Positions 56,646 through 64,000 of a stretch of 64,000 bases of DNA are shown here, piece by piece. Positions within the stretch are counted from its first letter, which is position 1. Each line of letters starts with the position of its first letter. A program made the position numbers and the translations under genes. The notes beneath the pieces were generated by a model that was not told the origin of the DNA, ran no database searches, and saw only the letters and a program-made list of their open reading frames with translations. Source of the stretch: Photobacterium toruni (GTDB lineage Bacteria > Pseudomonadota > Gammaproteobacteria > Enterobacterales > Vibrionaceae); assembly GCF_024529955.1 (NCBI RefSeq), contig NZ_AP024855.1:620001-684000 (forward strand), in the 5' to 3' direction.

Positions 56646-56938
56646 AAAGCTAATTACTATCATTTAATACCCCTTATTAAATTATTTCCTATACCTCAAA
56701 ATGTTGAAGTATAGGAGTAACGTTAGATTTAAAAATTTAATCCAGTTTCAGAAAAGCTTTTCTATAACCAAAATTTATGCAAATTAAGTTCGTTGCGTGG
56801 ATAATTGCACAAATTACATTGCTGTGCGATCATCATAAAATCAACTTAAAAATCCATTGCTTACTATCATTCATAATCCACAATATTATAAATGAGTGAA
56901 GCAGCTATTGTCCCTTTTTACAGCAGGAATTAACCTTT
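56646..56938. other. intergenic region between pilin gene and small membrane protein gene
   Basis: Nearly 300 bases without a supported gene. A short CCTATACCTCAAAA/TTGAAGTATAGG inverted repeat (about 56690-56717) lies after the pilin stop and may act as its terminator, without a clear T-run. Confidence 0.4.
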
Positions 56939-57256
56939 ATGAGTCAGCCAGAAAATGACCTCATCAAAGCAAGTGAAAATAAATCACAAAATGAATTTAA
57001 TACTCCCCAATTTCAGATAGCTCGTGTACTGAGTATTACATTTAATGTCATATTAATTCTTGCTCAAATAAAATTACTCAAAGACCACAACATTGATATA
57101 AAGACCTACGCTGTTTTTATTTTTTGTAATATCAGCATCTTAGTTAATCTACTCGCACCAAGGTTAACAAAACTTACACTTAAACAAGTTGCAAAATACA
57201 GCGCAATACCAACGATCATGAGTGTGTTTTTATTTCTTAGCCAAACTTTAGCTTAA
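56939..57256 (+). CDS. small membrane protein of unknown function
   Basis: The 105-residue protein has a polar N-terminus of about 28 residues and three predicted membrane helices (about 29-45, 56-72, 84-103). CAGGAA lies nine bases before the ATG, and a perfect terminator follows the stop, so it is probably a real gene. I do not recognise a family. No neighbour hints at its role. Confidence 0.65.
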   Translation: MSQPENDLIKASENKSQNEFNTPQFQIARVLSITFNVILILAQIKLLKDHNIDIKTYAVFIFCNISILVNLLAPRLTKLTLKQVAKYSAIPTIMSVFLFLSQTLA

Positions 57257-57269
57257 TACATAATAAATA

Positions 57270-57314
57270 GCAGATTAATCACCTTATAATACTGAGTGAT
57301 TAATCTGCTTTTTT
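57270..57314. terminator. bidirectional terminator, small membrane protein / HTH-nuclease-like gene
   Basis: GCAGATTAATCAC (57270-57282) pairs perfectly over 13 bases with GTGATTAATCTGC (57296-57308), followed by six T. Confidence 0.9.
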
Positions 57315-57324
57315 ACTCTTTATC

Positions 57325-58209
57325 TTAATAGGCTTTTATATCAAACTTTAATAACATTCGAGGTAATACATCATCAAGATTCTGTACATCATGATCATTT
57401 AATTCAATAAGATGAAATCCATATTTTGCATACAGATCTTGCTTTATTTTCTTACGATGAGCATATTTAGGATCATCTTCTAATCCCCAAAATTCAATAT
57501 ATACCTTGCCAGTTGGAAGGTAAAAATCACAATATAAATCTTCTTCAATCGGTAATTTACGCTCATAAGCATGCACAATACCCGCCATATAAAGCCAATT
57601 ATCAATCAACATTTCAGCCTTAGACCGTACATAATGACCATCTGCAGAGCGATGTTTAGCTTCAAATTTCTGTCTAAAATTTGATACTGAATTATCAGTA
57701 CTTTTAACTTCAGCATTAGCCCCTGTAAATTCATTAACGGAATGTTGTAAGCTACTATTTGTTAATACTGTTTCATCCCATACAACATAGGGAATACCTG
57801 TTCGTGAATCTTCTTTTTGAATGCCACCTAATCGAGAACCAGATTGACTGACTTTCCAACCTTTAACCGCTTTATTGATCCAACCAAGCTCATCAAGTAT
57901 TTGGTTTATCTTCTGTGATGATAATTTAAAATGGCTACTGATTTGAGTTGCTGATAATTTTTTACCCTCAAACGATGGCGTGGTAATAATCTCTAAGGTT
58001 TCAGGCCAAACAATATACTGTCCAAACTGAGCTGATTGCTTATACTCACCTTGTGCTTTTTTACCTATGTCAGTTAACAACCATTCCTTATTCTCATACG
58101 TTATATAACCTGCATCGGCTAACTCATTAAATAAACTTTTAGCGACAAGACCTCTTGCTTTCGCCAACTTCGATGTCGATATTTTAGATATCATCATATT
58201 CATCACCAT
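57325..58209 (-). CDS. HTH protein with C-terminal PD-(D/E)XK nuclease-like domain
   Basis: Several methionines at the N-terminus make the start uncertain; 58209 has GAG before it. The first 130 residues contain winged-helix-like segments (KLSATQISSHFKLSSQKINQILDELGW). The C-terminal 90 residues read RSKAEMLIDNWLY, then LYCDFYLPTGKVYIEFWGLED, then QDLYAKYGFHLIELNDHD. This E...D...(I)E-x-W pattern is that of the PD-(D/E)XK/Vsr-like nuclease fold, with tryptophan where lysine is usual. It may be a DNA-binding or DNA-cutting protein, or a catalytically altered relative. No methylase or partner gene is adjacent. Confidence 0.7.
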   Translation of the reverse strand: MVMNMMISKISTSKLAKARGLVAKSLFNELADAGYITYENKEWLLTDIGKKAQGEYKQSAQFGQYIVWPETLEIITTPSFEGKKLSATQISSHFKLSSQKINQILDELGWINKAVKGWKVSQSGSRLGGIQKEDSRTGIPYVVWDETVLTNSSLQHSVNEFTGANAEVKSTDNSVSNFRQKFEAKHRSADGHYVRSKAEMLIDNWLYMAGIVHAYERKLPIEEDLYCDFYLPTGKVYIEFWGLEDDPKYAHRKKIKQDLYAKYGFHLIELNDHDVQNLDDVLPRMLLKFDIKAY

Positions 58210-58508
58210 GCTCAAAATTAGAATAATATTAACTTTAGTTACAGAACGTTATAAGTAAAAAAACACACTTAGATTACTTTCAATATTCATTCATTATAAA
58301 GTTAGATACGTATCAAAAATATGAAGCGATGTAATTCCACATACAACTCATTTTTAGTGAAATTGAGACTCCCATTATTTTAAATAATATAATTATCAAC
58401 TCAAACTAATGACAATAAAATCTCAAATGTAACAAGTTAATCTTATTACCATTAAAATCAAACATTAATCACACAAATAAATACGTAAAAGACATTTATT
58501 TATAAAAT
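58210..58508. other. AT-rich intergenic region upstream of the cellobiose-type PTS operon
   Basis: About 300 bases separate the leftward HTH/nuclease-like gene from the rightward PTS promoter. No gene or RNA was recognised. The specific PTS control sites lie to the right. Confidence 0.5.
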
Positions 58509-58524
58509 AGTGATTTTACTCACA
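58509..58524 (+). promoter_or_regulatory. CRP-like site of the PTS operon
   Basis: AGTGA-TTTTAC-TCACA matches the CRP consensus at nine of ten positions. With TATTGT at 58546-58551 as -10, transcription would start near 58558 and the site would be centred near -41.5. Confidence 0.65.
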
Positions 58525-58559
58525 TAAAGTATTCCTTATAAACCTTATTGTTACCGCAA

Positions 58560-58575
58560 ATGAGAGCGCTCTCAT
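58560..58575. promoter_or_regulatory. LacI-type operator palindrome
   Basis: ATGAGAGCGCTCTCAT is a perfect 16-base palindrome with the central CG of LacI/GalR-family operators. It lies at the predicted transcription start, 30 bases before the IIB start codon. The LacI-family gene at the end of this operon is the likely repressor. Confidence 0.85.
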
Positions 58576-58604
58576 AACCAACCAAAAAATATAAAGGTAT
58601 TGAA

Positions 58605-58910
58605 ATGAAAAAGATTTTACTTTGTTGTGCAGCTGGAATGTCAACCAGCATGTTAGTTAAAAAAATGCAACAAGCCGCAGATGAACAAGCATTAGAAACA
58701 ATGATTAATGCGATTTCTATCTCTGATATTGAAGATCATTTACCACAATATGACGTGGTATTACTTGGCCCTCAAGTTAAATATGAACTAGCACGAATTA
58801 CTGAACTTGCTACACCATTGAATAAGCCCGTTGCAGTTATTAATATGATGGATTACGGCACCATGCGTGGTGATAAAGTACTTGAAACTGCATTAGCGTT
58901 AATTGGCTAA
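58605..58910 (+). CDS. PTS lactose/cellobiose-family IIB component
   Basis: The 101-residue protein has the phosphorylated cysteine C8 in CCAAGMSTSMLVKKM, the IIB-Lac/Cel signature. It passes phosphate from IIA to the incoming beta-glucoside. AAAGG lies before the ATG. It is the first gene of the operon, directly behind the CRP-like site and the palindromic operator. Confidence 0.95.
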   Translation: MKKILLCCAAGMSTSMLVKKMQQAADEQALETMINAISISDIEDHLPQYDVVLLGPQVKYELARITELATPLNKPVAVINMMDYGTMRGDKVLETALALIG

Positions 58911-59000
58911 TTACCCTTCTTGTTTATTTTTATAATTTTAATATTAATACAGCACGGTTAATCCCGTGCTTACCGGATTTATTATTGAAAGGAGTTCACT

Positions 59001-60305
59001 ATGGGCCTTTATGCCTCGATGATGAATATCGTTGAAAATAAAATAGCACCCATTGCAGCTAAAATTGGCGGCCAACGTCATATTATAGCCATTCGTGATG
59101 GTTTTATTTCAGCCATGCCATTTTTAATTATTGGCAGCATTATGTTAATTGTTGCTAACCCACCTTTTGATGCTGATACTCAATCATCTTTTGGTCAATG
59201 GTGGCTCCATTTCGCAAAAAGTAATTGGGACATAATTACTATGCCCTATTTCATGACAATGGGGCTCATGGGCATTTTTGTCAGTTTAGGGACCGCATAT
59301 AGCTTAGCTAAATCTTATAAGCTCGATGGCTTAACTGCAGCGATGTTATCGTTAACCGCTTTTTTACTGGCTGCCGCACCACAAATCCAAAATAAAATGT
59401 CGATGGACTTTCTTGGTGGTGAAGGGGTATTTACTGCCATAATTTGTGCATTATGGTCTGTTGAGCTAATTCATTTATTAAAAAAATACAACATCACTAT
59501 CAAAATGCCAGAGCAAGTACCACCAGCGATTGCACGTTCATTTGAATTATTGTATCCCGTTATTGGTATTATGATCACGGTGTACCCTATTAGCTTATTC
59601 TTACAAAGCCAATATGGGTTATTACTTCCAGCGGCAATCATGCAACTTTTCCAACCGTTAGTCGCCCTCGGTGACACCCTACCGGCTATCTTAATCGCCT
59701 TATTAATTGCTAACTTATTATGGTTTGCAGGGATTCACGGTGACAATATTGTAACTGGCCTTCTTAACCCTATTTTTATGGCAAACCTTGCGACTAACGC
59801 TGCTTTAATGTCAAAAGGCATGGACACTACACAAATACTAACCGCCCCTTATTGGTCATTTTATATTTGTGTTGGCGGGTCTGGTTCAACATTAGTTTTA
59901 GCATTCCTTTATCTTCGTAGCCGCTCCATCCATTTACGTACCATTGGTAAACTTAGTGTTATCCCTGCCATCTTTAATATCAATGAACCGCTAATTTTTG
60001 GTTCCCCAGTAGTAATGAACCCATTACTTTTCTTCCCATTAATTATTGTTCCGATGATCAATGCAACTTTGGCTTATTTTGCTCTGCATTTAAATCTCGT
60101 TCAAAAAATGATTGCCATGGCACCATGGACAACGCCTGCTCCTATTGGCGCAATGATTTCAGCTGCTTGGGATTACCGCGCGTTTATCTTAGTGGTTGTA
60201 CTGATGGTGATTGATACCGTGATTTGGTATCCATTCTTCAAAGCCTATGAAAAACAATTAGTCGATCAAGAAATCGACACCACTCCCGCAACCACTAATG
60301 CCTAA
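59001..60305 (+). CDS. PTS lactose/cellobiose-family IIC component
   Basis: The 434-residue membrane protein has about ten helices with the family segments RHIIAIRDGFISAMPFLIIGS, WFAGIHGDNIVTGLLNPIF and FNINEPLIFGSPVVMNP. The last is the substrate-binding loop of the IIC-Lac/Cel class. AAAGGAG lies seven bases before the ATG. It translocates the sugar while IIB phosphorylates it. Cellobiose or a related beta-linked disaccharide is the likely substrate, given the GH4 gene that follows. Confidence 0.95.
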   Translation: MGLYASMMNIVENKIAPIAAKIGGQRHIIAIRDGFISAMPFLIIGSIMLIVANPPFDADTQSSFGQWWLHFAKSNWDIITMPYFMTMGLMGIFVSLGTAYSLAKSYKLDGLTAAMLSLTAFLLAAAPQIQNKMSMDFLGGEGVFTAIICALWSVELIHLLKKYNITIKMPEQVPPAIARSFELLYPVIGIMITVYPISLFLQSQYGLLLPAAIMQLFQPLVALGDTLPAILIALLIANLLWFAGIHGDNIVTGLLNPIFMANLATNAALMSKGMDTTQILTAPYWSFYICVGGSGSTLVLAFLYLRSRSIHLRTIGKLSVIPAIFNINEPLIFGSPVVMNPLLFFPLIIVPMINATLAYFALHLNLVQKMIAMAPWTTPAPIGAMISAAWDYRAFILVVVLMVIDTVIWYPFFKAYEKQLVDQEIDTTPATTNA

Positions 60306-60333
60306 GTATTAGATTGTAATTTAAGGAAATATC

Positions 60334-60645
60334 ATGGATATCGAACAAACTATTATGGAATTATTAGTCACTGCGGGCAGTGCTCGAAGTGCATCATTAA
60401 TGGCCATTCAAGCCGCAAGAAAAAATGATTTTAAACAAGCACAAAATTTATTAGACGAAGCAAAAGTAGCAATTAATCAAGCCCATAAAATCCAAACAAA
60501 TTTAATTGGTATTGATGAAGGTGAAGGCAAGCTGAAAGTGACATTAATCGTCGTTCATGCTCAAGATCATTTAATGAATGCCATGGTGATCCAAGACTTA
60601 GCACAAGATTTTATTGAATTGTTCCGTCGTACTTCAACTTTATAA
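60334..60645 (+). CDS. PTS lactose/cellobiose-family IIA component
   Basis: The 103-residue three-helix protein has the phosphorylated histidine H75 in LIVVHAQDHLMNAM, as in ChbA/CelC. It carries phosphate from HPr to IIB. AAGGAAAT lies before the ATG. It is placed between IIC and the 6-phospho-glycosidase, the same order as in the E. coli chb operon apart from the regulator. Confidence 0.95.
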   Translation: MDIEQTIMELLVTAGSARSASLMAIQAARKNDFKQAQNLLDEAKVAINQAHKIQTNLIGIDEGEGKLKVTLIVVHAQDHLMNAMVIQDLAQDFIELFRRTSTL

Positions 60646-60661
60646 GATAAGGAATCACAAC

Positions 60662-61972
60662 ATGAACACAGCAAAAATTGCGATTATTGGTGGCGGCAGC
60701 AGTTATTCACCTGAACTTATTGAAGGTATTATTCAACGTTGGGAGCAAATTCCTTTACATGAAATCGCATTAGTTGATGTTGAAAAAGGCCACAATAAAG
60801 TAGAGATCATTGCCGCATTAACACGTCGAATGCTAGATCATAACGGATTATCACATGTAATTGTCAGCGTGCATTTTTCCCCAGACGAAGCTATCAAAGG
60901 CGCTGATTATGTTCTAACCCAATTTAGAGTCGGTCAACTACCCGCACGTGCAGCTGATGAACGTTTAGGGCTTAAATATGGATTACTTGGTCAAGAGACA
61001 ACAGGCGTCGGCGGCTTTGCTAAAGCATTACGTACTATTCCGGTTATGCTTGATATTGCTAAAAAAGTTGAGCAATTAGCGCCAAATGCATGGATCATCA
61101 ATTTCACCAATCCAGCCGGTATTGTTACCGAAGCAGTTTCTCGTTATAGCAATGCCAAAATTATCGGATTGTGTAATGTTCCCGTCACTATGCACCATAT
61201 GATTGCGACTATGCTTAAGGCTGATTACAACGATGTACAGCTACGTTTTGCGGGTCTTAACCATATGGTATGGGCGCATGAAGTAATATTAAAAGGTGAG
61301 AATGTCACCAACAAAGTGATTGAAATGCTTTGTGATGGTGCAGCACTTACCATGAATAATATTAAAGAAGAGCCTTGGTCACCTGCGTTTTTACGCGCAT
61401 TAGGGGCGATTCCATGTCCTTATCATCGCTATTTTTATCAAACACAAACAATGTTACAAGATGAAATAAAACAAGCGGCGAATGAAGGAACACGAGCCGA
61501 ACAGGTAATGAAAGTCGAACATGAACTGTTTGAATTATATCAAGATCCGAAACTTGACCATAAACCAGAGCAGCTGAGCTTCCGTGGTGGTTCATTTTAT
61601 TCAGAAGTAGCGATTGAGCTTGTATGTGCCATCCATAATAATTTAGGCACACGGTTAGTGGTCAATACCACCAATAATGGCACAATTATCGGTTTACCTG
61701 ATGACGCCGCCATCGAAACAGATTGTATTATCGATAGCCAAGGTGCTCATCCCTTAGCATTTGGACATTTACCTGATTCAATGCATGGCTTAACTCAACA
61801 AATAAAAGCGTTTGAACGGTTAACCATTGAAGCTGCCGTCCACGGTAACAAAGAAGCGGCATTATTAGCATTAGTCACCAACCCTTTGATCGGCGATGCA
61901 CAATTAGCACAACCAATCTTAGACGATATACTTCGCATTAATGCCCAGTACCTACCTCAATTTTCTCACTAA
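60662..61972 (+). CDS. GH4 6-phospho-beta-glucosidase
   Basis: The start at 60662 (TAAGGA upstream) yields 436 residues; a longer frame begins inside the IIA gene and is not supported. [13 protein letters not shown] at the N-terminus is the NAD-binding loop of family GH4, [17 protein letters not shown] and the metal-binding cysteine in GLCNVP are conserved. GH4 enzymes cut phosphorylated disaccharides by a redox-elimination route using NAD+ and Mn2+. Cellobiose 6-phosphate from the adjacent PTS is the likely substrate. No ChbG-type deacetylase accompanies it, which speaks against N,N'-diacetylchitobiose as main substrate. Confidence 0.95.
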   Translation: MNTAKIAIIGGGSSYSPELIEGIIQRWEQIPLHEIALVDVEKGHNKVEIIAALTRRMLDHNGLSHVIVSVHFSPDEAIKGADYVLTQFRVGQLPARAADERLGLKYGLLGQETTGVGGFAKALRTIPVMLDIAKKVEQLAPNAWIINFTNPAGIVTEAVSRYSNAKIIGLCNVPVTMHHMIATMLKADYNDVQLRFAGLNHMVWAHEVILKGENVTNKVIEMLCDGAALTMNNIKEEPWSPAFLRALGAIPCPYHRYFYQTQTMLQDEIKQAANEGTRAEQVMKVEHELFELYQDPKLDHKPEQLSFRGGSFYSEVAIELVCAIHNNLGTRLVVNTTNNGTIIGLPDDAAIETDCIIDSQGAHPLAFGHLPDSMHGLTQQIKAFERLTIEAAVHGNKEAALLALVTNPLIGDAQLAQPILDDILRINAQYLPQFSH

Positions 61973-61982
61973 CGATATGTAC

Positions 61983-62012
61983 AGGAATGGCTTATTATAG
62001 GCCATTCCTATT
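61983..62012 (+). terminator. hairpin between GH4 gene and lacI-type gene
   Basis: AGGAATGGC (61983-61991) pairs with GCCATTCCT (62001-62009) over a nine-base loop. Only TTT follows, so it may reduce transcription into the repressor gene rather than end it. Confidence 0.55.
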
Positions 62013-62027
62013 TAAAAGAGATAATTT

Positions 62028-63014
62028 ATGGTTACATTAGAAAATGTTGCAGCTCATGCTGGTGTTTCTCGCGCAACGGTCTCTCGTGTGGTTAATGGAG
62101 ACAGTAACGTAAAACTCGCCACCCGCCAACGTATCGAACAAGCCATTATTGATCTAGGTTACAGCCCCAATCCTGCTGCTCGCGCGTTAGCTTCAAGTCA
62201 AAGCCAAACATTAGGCTTAGTAACCACATCTTACCTTGGTGGTTTCTTTGGCATGTTAATGAATAATGTCCAAACAGAAGCCGATAAAAGCCATAAACAA
62301 TTACTTGTCACGCAAGGGGGAGGAACCGCAGCGAATGAGTTAAATGCAATCAATAAGTTATATAACATGCGTTGTGATGGCTTAATATTGCATGTGCGCT
62401 GTATTACCGATCAGCAACTTATCGATTTATCTAAAACATATGCCTTTATTTTATTAGATCGCAACATCGTTGGATTAGAATCTCGCTGTATTAGCTTTGA
62501 TCATCATTTAGCAAGCATACTTGTTGCCCAATTTTTAATTGAACATGGTCATCGCCATATTGCCTGTATTAGTGGTCCTCAAACCCGCGCTTCAAGTCGA
62601 TTACGTTATCAAGGGTTTATCGATACAATTATTGCTGCAAAATTAACACCTATCGCCTGTATTTCAGGTCAATATGATTTACCTAGTGGCTATGAAGCGT
62701 GCAATCAATTACTTCAACAGTCTCTACGGCCAAGTGCTATTTATTGTTGTAACGAAGAAATGGCGTTGGGGGCATTATTGGCGATATCTGAATATGGGTT
62801 ACGCATTCCTGATGATATTTCATTAATTTGCTATGACAGTGGCGAACGAGCAGCCTTTGTATCACCCAAATTAACCAGCATTCATTTCCCTATTGCAGAA
62901 ATGGCAACAAGAGCCACAAGACTATTGATCGATCAGACCTCTGTATATGAAGATTTAAAACCGATAATTATTGATCGAGGTTCGGTGAAATGTCTTTCTT
63001 TATTAACGCAATAA
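62028..63014 (+). CDS. LacI-family transcriptional repressor
   Basis: The 328-residue protein has the LacI helix-turn-helix and hinge (VTLENVAAHAGVSRATVSRVVNGDSNVKLATRQRIEQAI; GYSPNPAARALAS) and a periplasmic-binding-protein-like sensor domain. AAGAGA lies before the ATG. It is the last gene of the PTS operon and probably binds the palindrome at 58560-58575, forming a self-limiting loop released by the phosphorylated or free disaccharide. Confidence 0.93.
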   Translation: MVTLENVAAHAGVSRATVSRVVNGDSNVKLATRQRIEQAIIDLGYSPNPAARALASSQSQTLGLVTTSYLGGFFGMLMNNVQTEADKSHKQLLVTQGGGTAANELNAINKLYNMRCDGLILHVRCITDQQLIDLSKTYAFILLDRNIVGLESRCISFDHHLASILVAQFLIEHGHRHIACISGPQTRASSRLRYQGFIDTIIAAKLTPIACISGQYDLPSGYEACNQLLQQSLRPSAIYCCNEEMALGALLAISEYGLRIPDDISLICYDSGERAAFVSPKLTSIHFPIAEMATRATRLLIDQTSVYEDLKPIIIDRGSVKCLSLLTQ

Positions 63015-63033
63015 CCCTGCAACCTGTTAAATA

Positions 63034-63068
63034 AAAAGCAGTAACAAGAGGCTATTACTGCTTTTTTA
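63034..63068. terminator. bidirectional terminator, lacI-type gene / right-edge gene
   Basis: AAAAGCAGTAA (63034-63044) pairs perfectly with TTACTGCTTTT (63055-63065), with T residues after it and A residues before it. Confidence 0.85.
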
Positions 63069-63085
63069 TTTAATCTCTAATCAAA

Positions 63086-64000
63086 TTACTTATCAATGGT
63101 AAAAGTAAAGAATTGGCTGGTGCCATTATCATTGTCACTAACAATGTAACCATTAGCTTGTTTATTGGTTTGGTTTTCAATAGCAATTGATTCAGCTTTA
63201 GTTATAACGGCTTTTCCGTTATTTTTTATTTCTTGGCTATATGCTGTTAAATCAAGGGTTGATTTATTTGCTAAAACTTTCAGTGGCAATACACCAATGA
63301 AACTTCCTTGAATAGCCCCATCATTAATACTACTTTGATTATTACCTTCAACCGATGCAGTAAAGAGCATACTATTGGTATCTTTCCAATAATCGGCACC
63401 AGAGAAGCAAGCTTGAACACCATTAATTTTAGGTAATTGAACTTGATATACTTTTAAAGAAGGCAATGTTTGTGCTTTACCTTCTAAATAATCCATTAAT
63501 TCTTTTTCATTAATAGTGAAAATGGCATTTTTACCTTCATTACCGCGATTAAAAATGAAGATTTCATTACCAGTATTGGCAATACCTTCAATATTAATTT
63601 TTTCTTGTTGAGTAAAGTTTGCCGCTTTATGAAGTTGAGCATATAAGTTAGACAATGACAGTTTTTGATTTTCACCACCATTGACAGGCATTAAATAAGC
63701 TTGCTCACGTAATACCGCTTTACTACCAGAACCCATCACTAAGTAATAAGGCTTATTCAGGTAATTAACCATTGTCATTGATTCAAAATCAGGCTTTATT
63801 TTGTGATTGATACGATTTTGTTTATTAACCGGAAATTGGTCAATTAATGTTTTTGCGTTAATTTTAAAATCGTTATTTACACTAAATAACCATGGCGAAT
63901 CATCGCCAACTACCATTAATTTGCCATCATTCACAACCATGCCTGAGCCTGAAGAAAGATTATGATTAATGGTTGAATTCGCGATATCAAAGGTAAATGA
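63086..64000 (-). CDS. partial protein of unknown function, possibly DUF6929-like (5' end outside window)
   Basis: The frame is open from the right edge of the window to a stop at 63086, giving at least 304 residues without the true start. An internal ATG at 63940 is unlikely to be the start because the open frame continues upstream without a stop. Repeated beta-strand segments (NDGKLMVVGDDSPWLFSV, KPYYLVMGSGSKAVLREQAYLMPV, IEGIANTGNEIFIFNRGN, GYIVSDNDNGTSQFFTFTI) suggest a beta-propeller. The LEGI/IEGI...FNRGN pattern resembles DUF6929-type proteins as I remember them; this is a weak match. A signal peptide may lie outside the window. Confidence 0.6.
   Translation of the reverse strand, partial: SFTFDIANSTINHNLSSGSGMVVNDGKLMVVGDDSPWLFSVNNDFKINAKTLIDQFPVNKQNRINHKIKPDFESMTMVNYLNKPYYLVMGSGSKAVLREQAYLMPVNGGENQKLSLSNLYAQLHKAANFTQQEKINIEGIANTGNEIFIFNRGNEGKNAIFTINEKELMDYLEGKAQTLPSLKVYQVQLPKINGVQACFSGADYWKDTNSMLFTASVEGNNQSSINDGAIQGSFIGVLPLKVLANKSTLDLTAYSQEIKNNGKAVITKAESIAIENQTNKQANGYIVSDNDNGTSQFFTFTIDK

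Overview
The window looks like a piece of a Vibrionaceae chromosome, most probably Photobacterium and probably the second chromosome. The DNA is AT-rich and dense with intrinsic terminators. The gene set fits this group: talB-tkt, speA-speB, eptA-dgkA, dbpA, a TIGR02450-type small protein, a DUF808 membrane protein and an M23 endopeptidase. I saw no tRNA, rRNA, CRISPR array or complete insertion sequence. Only the extreme left edge carries a possible transposase tail. The genus is inferred from gene content, not from a marker gene.

Left part (1-6.5 kb): a cut-off C-terminal fragment, an orphan flagellin with a possible sigma-28 promoter, a cold-shock protein, and transaldolase plus transketolase. 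From 6.5 to 17.1 kb lies a sulfatase system. A LysR regulator is divergent from a Sec-exported Ser-type sulfatase. The sulfatase is followed by its radical SAM maturase (anSME) and a closely packed moxR-DUF58-DUF4381-VWA-VWA/TPR-BatD series. From 17.2 to 25.6 kb are mixed single genes: a His-rich protein, a stand-alone RibD-type deaminase, a small secreted protein, an M23 peptidase, two zinc acylase/carboxypeptidase-like proteins around dps, ogt, a HAD phosphatase and a DUF1275 membrane protein. An FAD protein follows at 26.1-27.7 kb.

The centre (27.9-41.6 kb) is a coherent sugar-acid/amino-sugar locus. The minus strand carries agaR, agaZ, agaS, a complete mannose-type PTS (IIB, IIC, IID, IIA), agaA, kduI, kduD, a cytoplasmic GH105-type unsaturated uronyl hydrolase and a secreted CBM9-like protein. 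The plus strand, divergent from agaR, carries a Tat-exported Cys-type sulfatase and a KdgM-type porin. The set is what would be needed to import, desulfate and dismantle an unsaturated uronic acid-GalNAc disaccharide, the lyase product of chondroitin or dermatan sulfate. It resembles in logic the PTS-UGL-KduI/KduD route known from streptococcal glycosaminoglycan use. The agaR-sulfatase gap carries a dense array of CTTTC repeats and a near-consensus CRP site. A hairpin covers the agaZ ribosome binding site.

The right part (41.6-64 kb) holds a DUF808 protein and speA with a long leader encoding a candidate leader peptide. After these come speB, dgkA, eptA, a NUDIX hydrolase, a YgjK-type GH63 lipoprotein, a CPA1 antiporter with a TrkA-N domain, dbpA, an orphan type IV pilin, a small membrane protein and an HTH/PD-(D/E)XK-like protein. 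Near the right end is a cellobiose-type PTS operon (IIB-IIC-IIA-GH4-LacI), preceded by a CRP-like site and a perfect LacI-type palindrome. A protein cut by the right edge ends the window.
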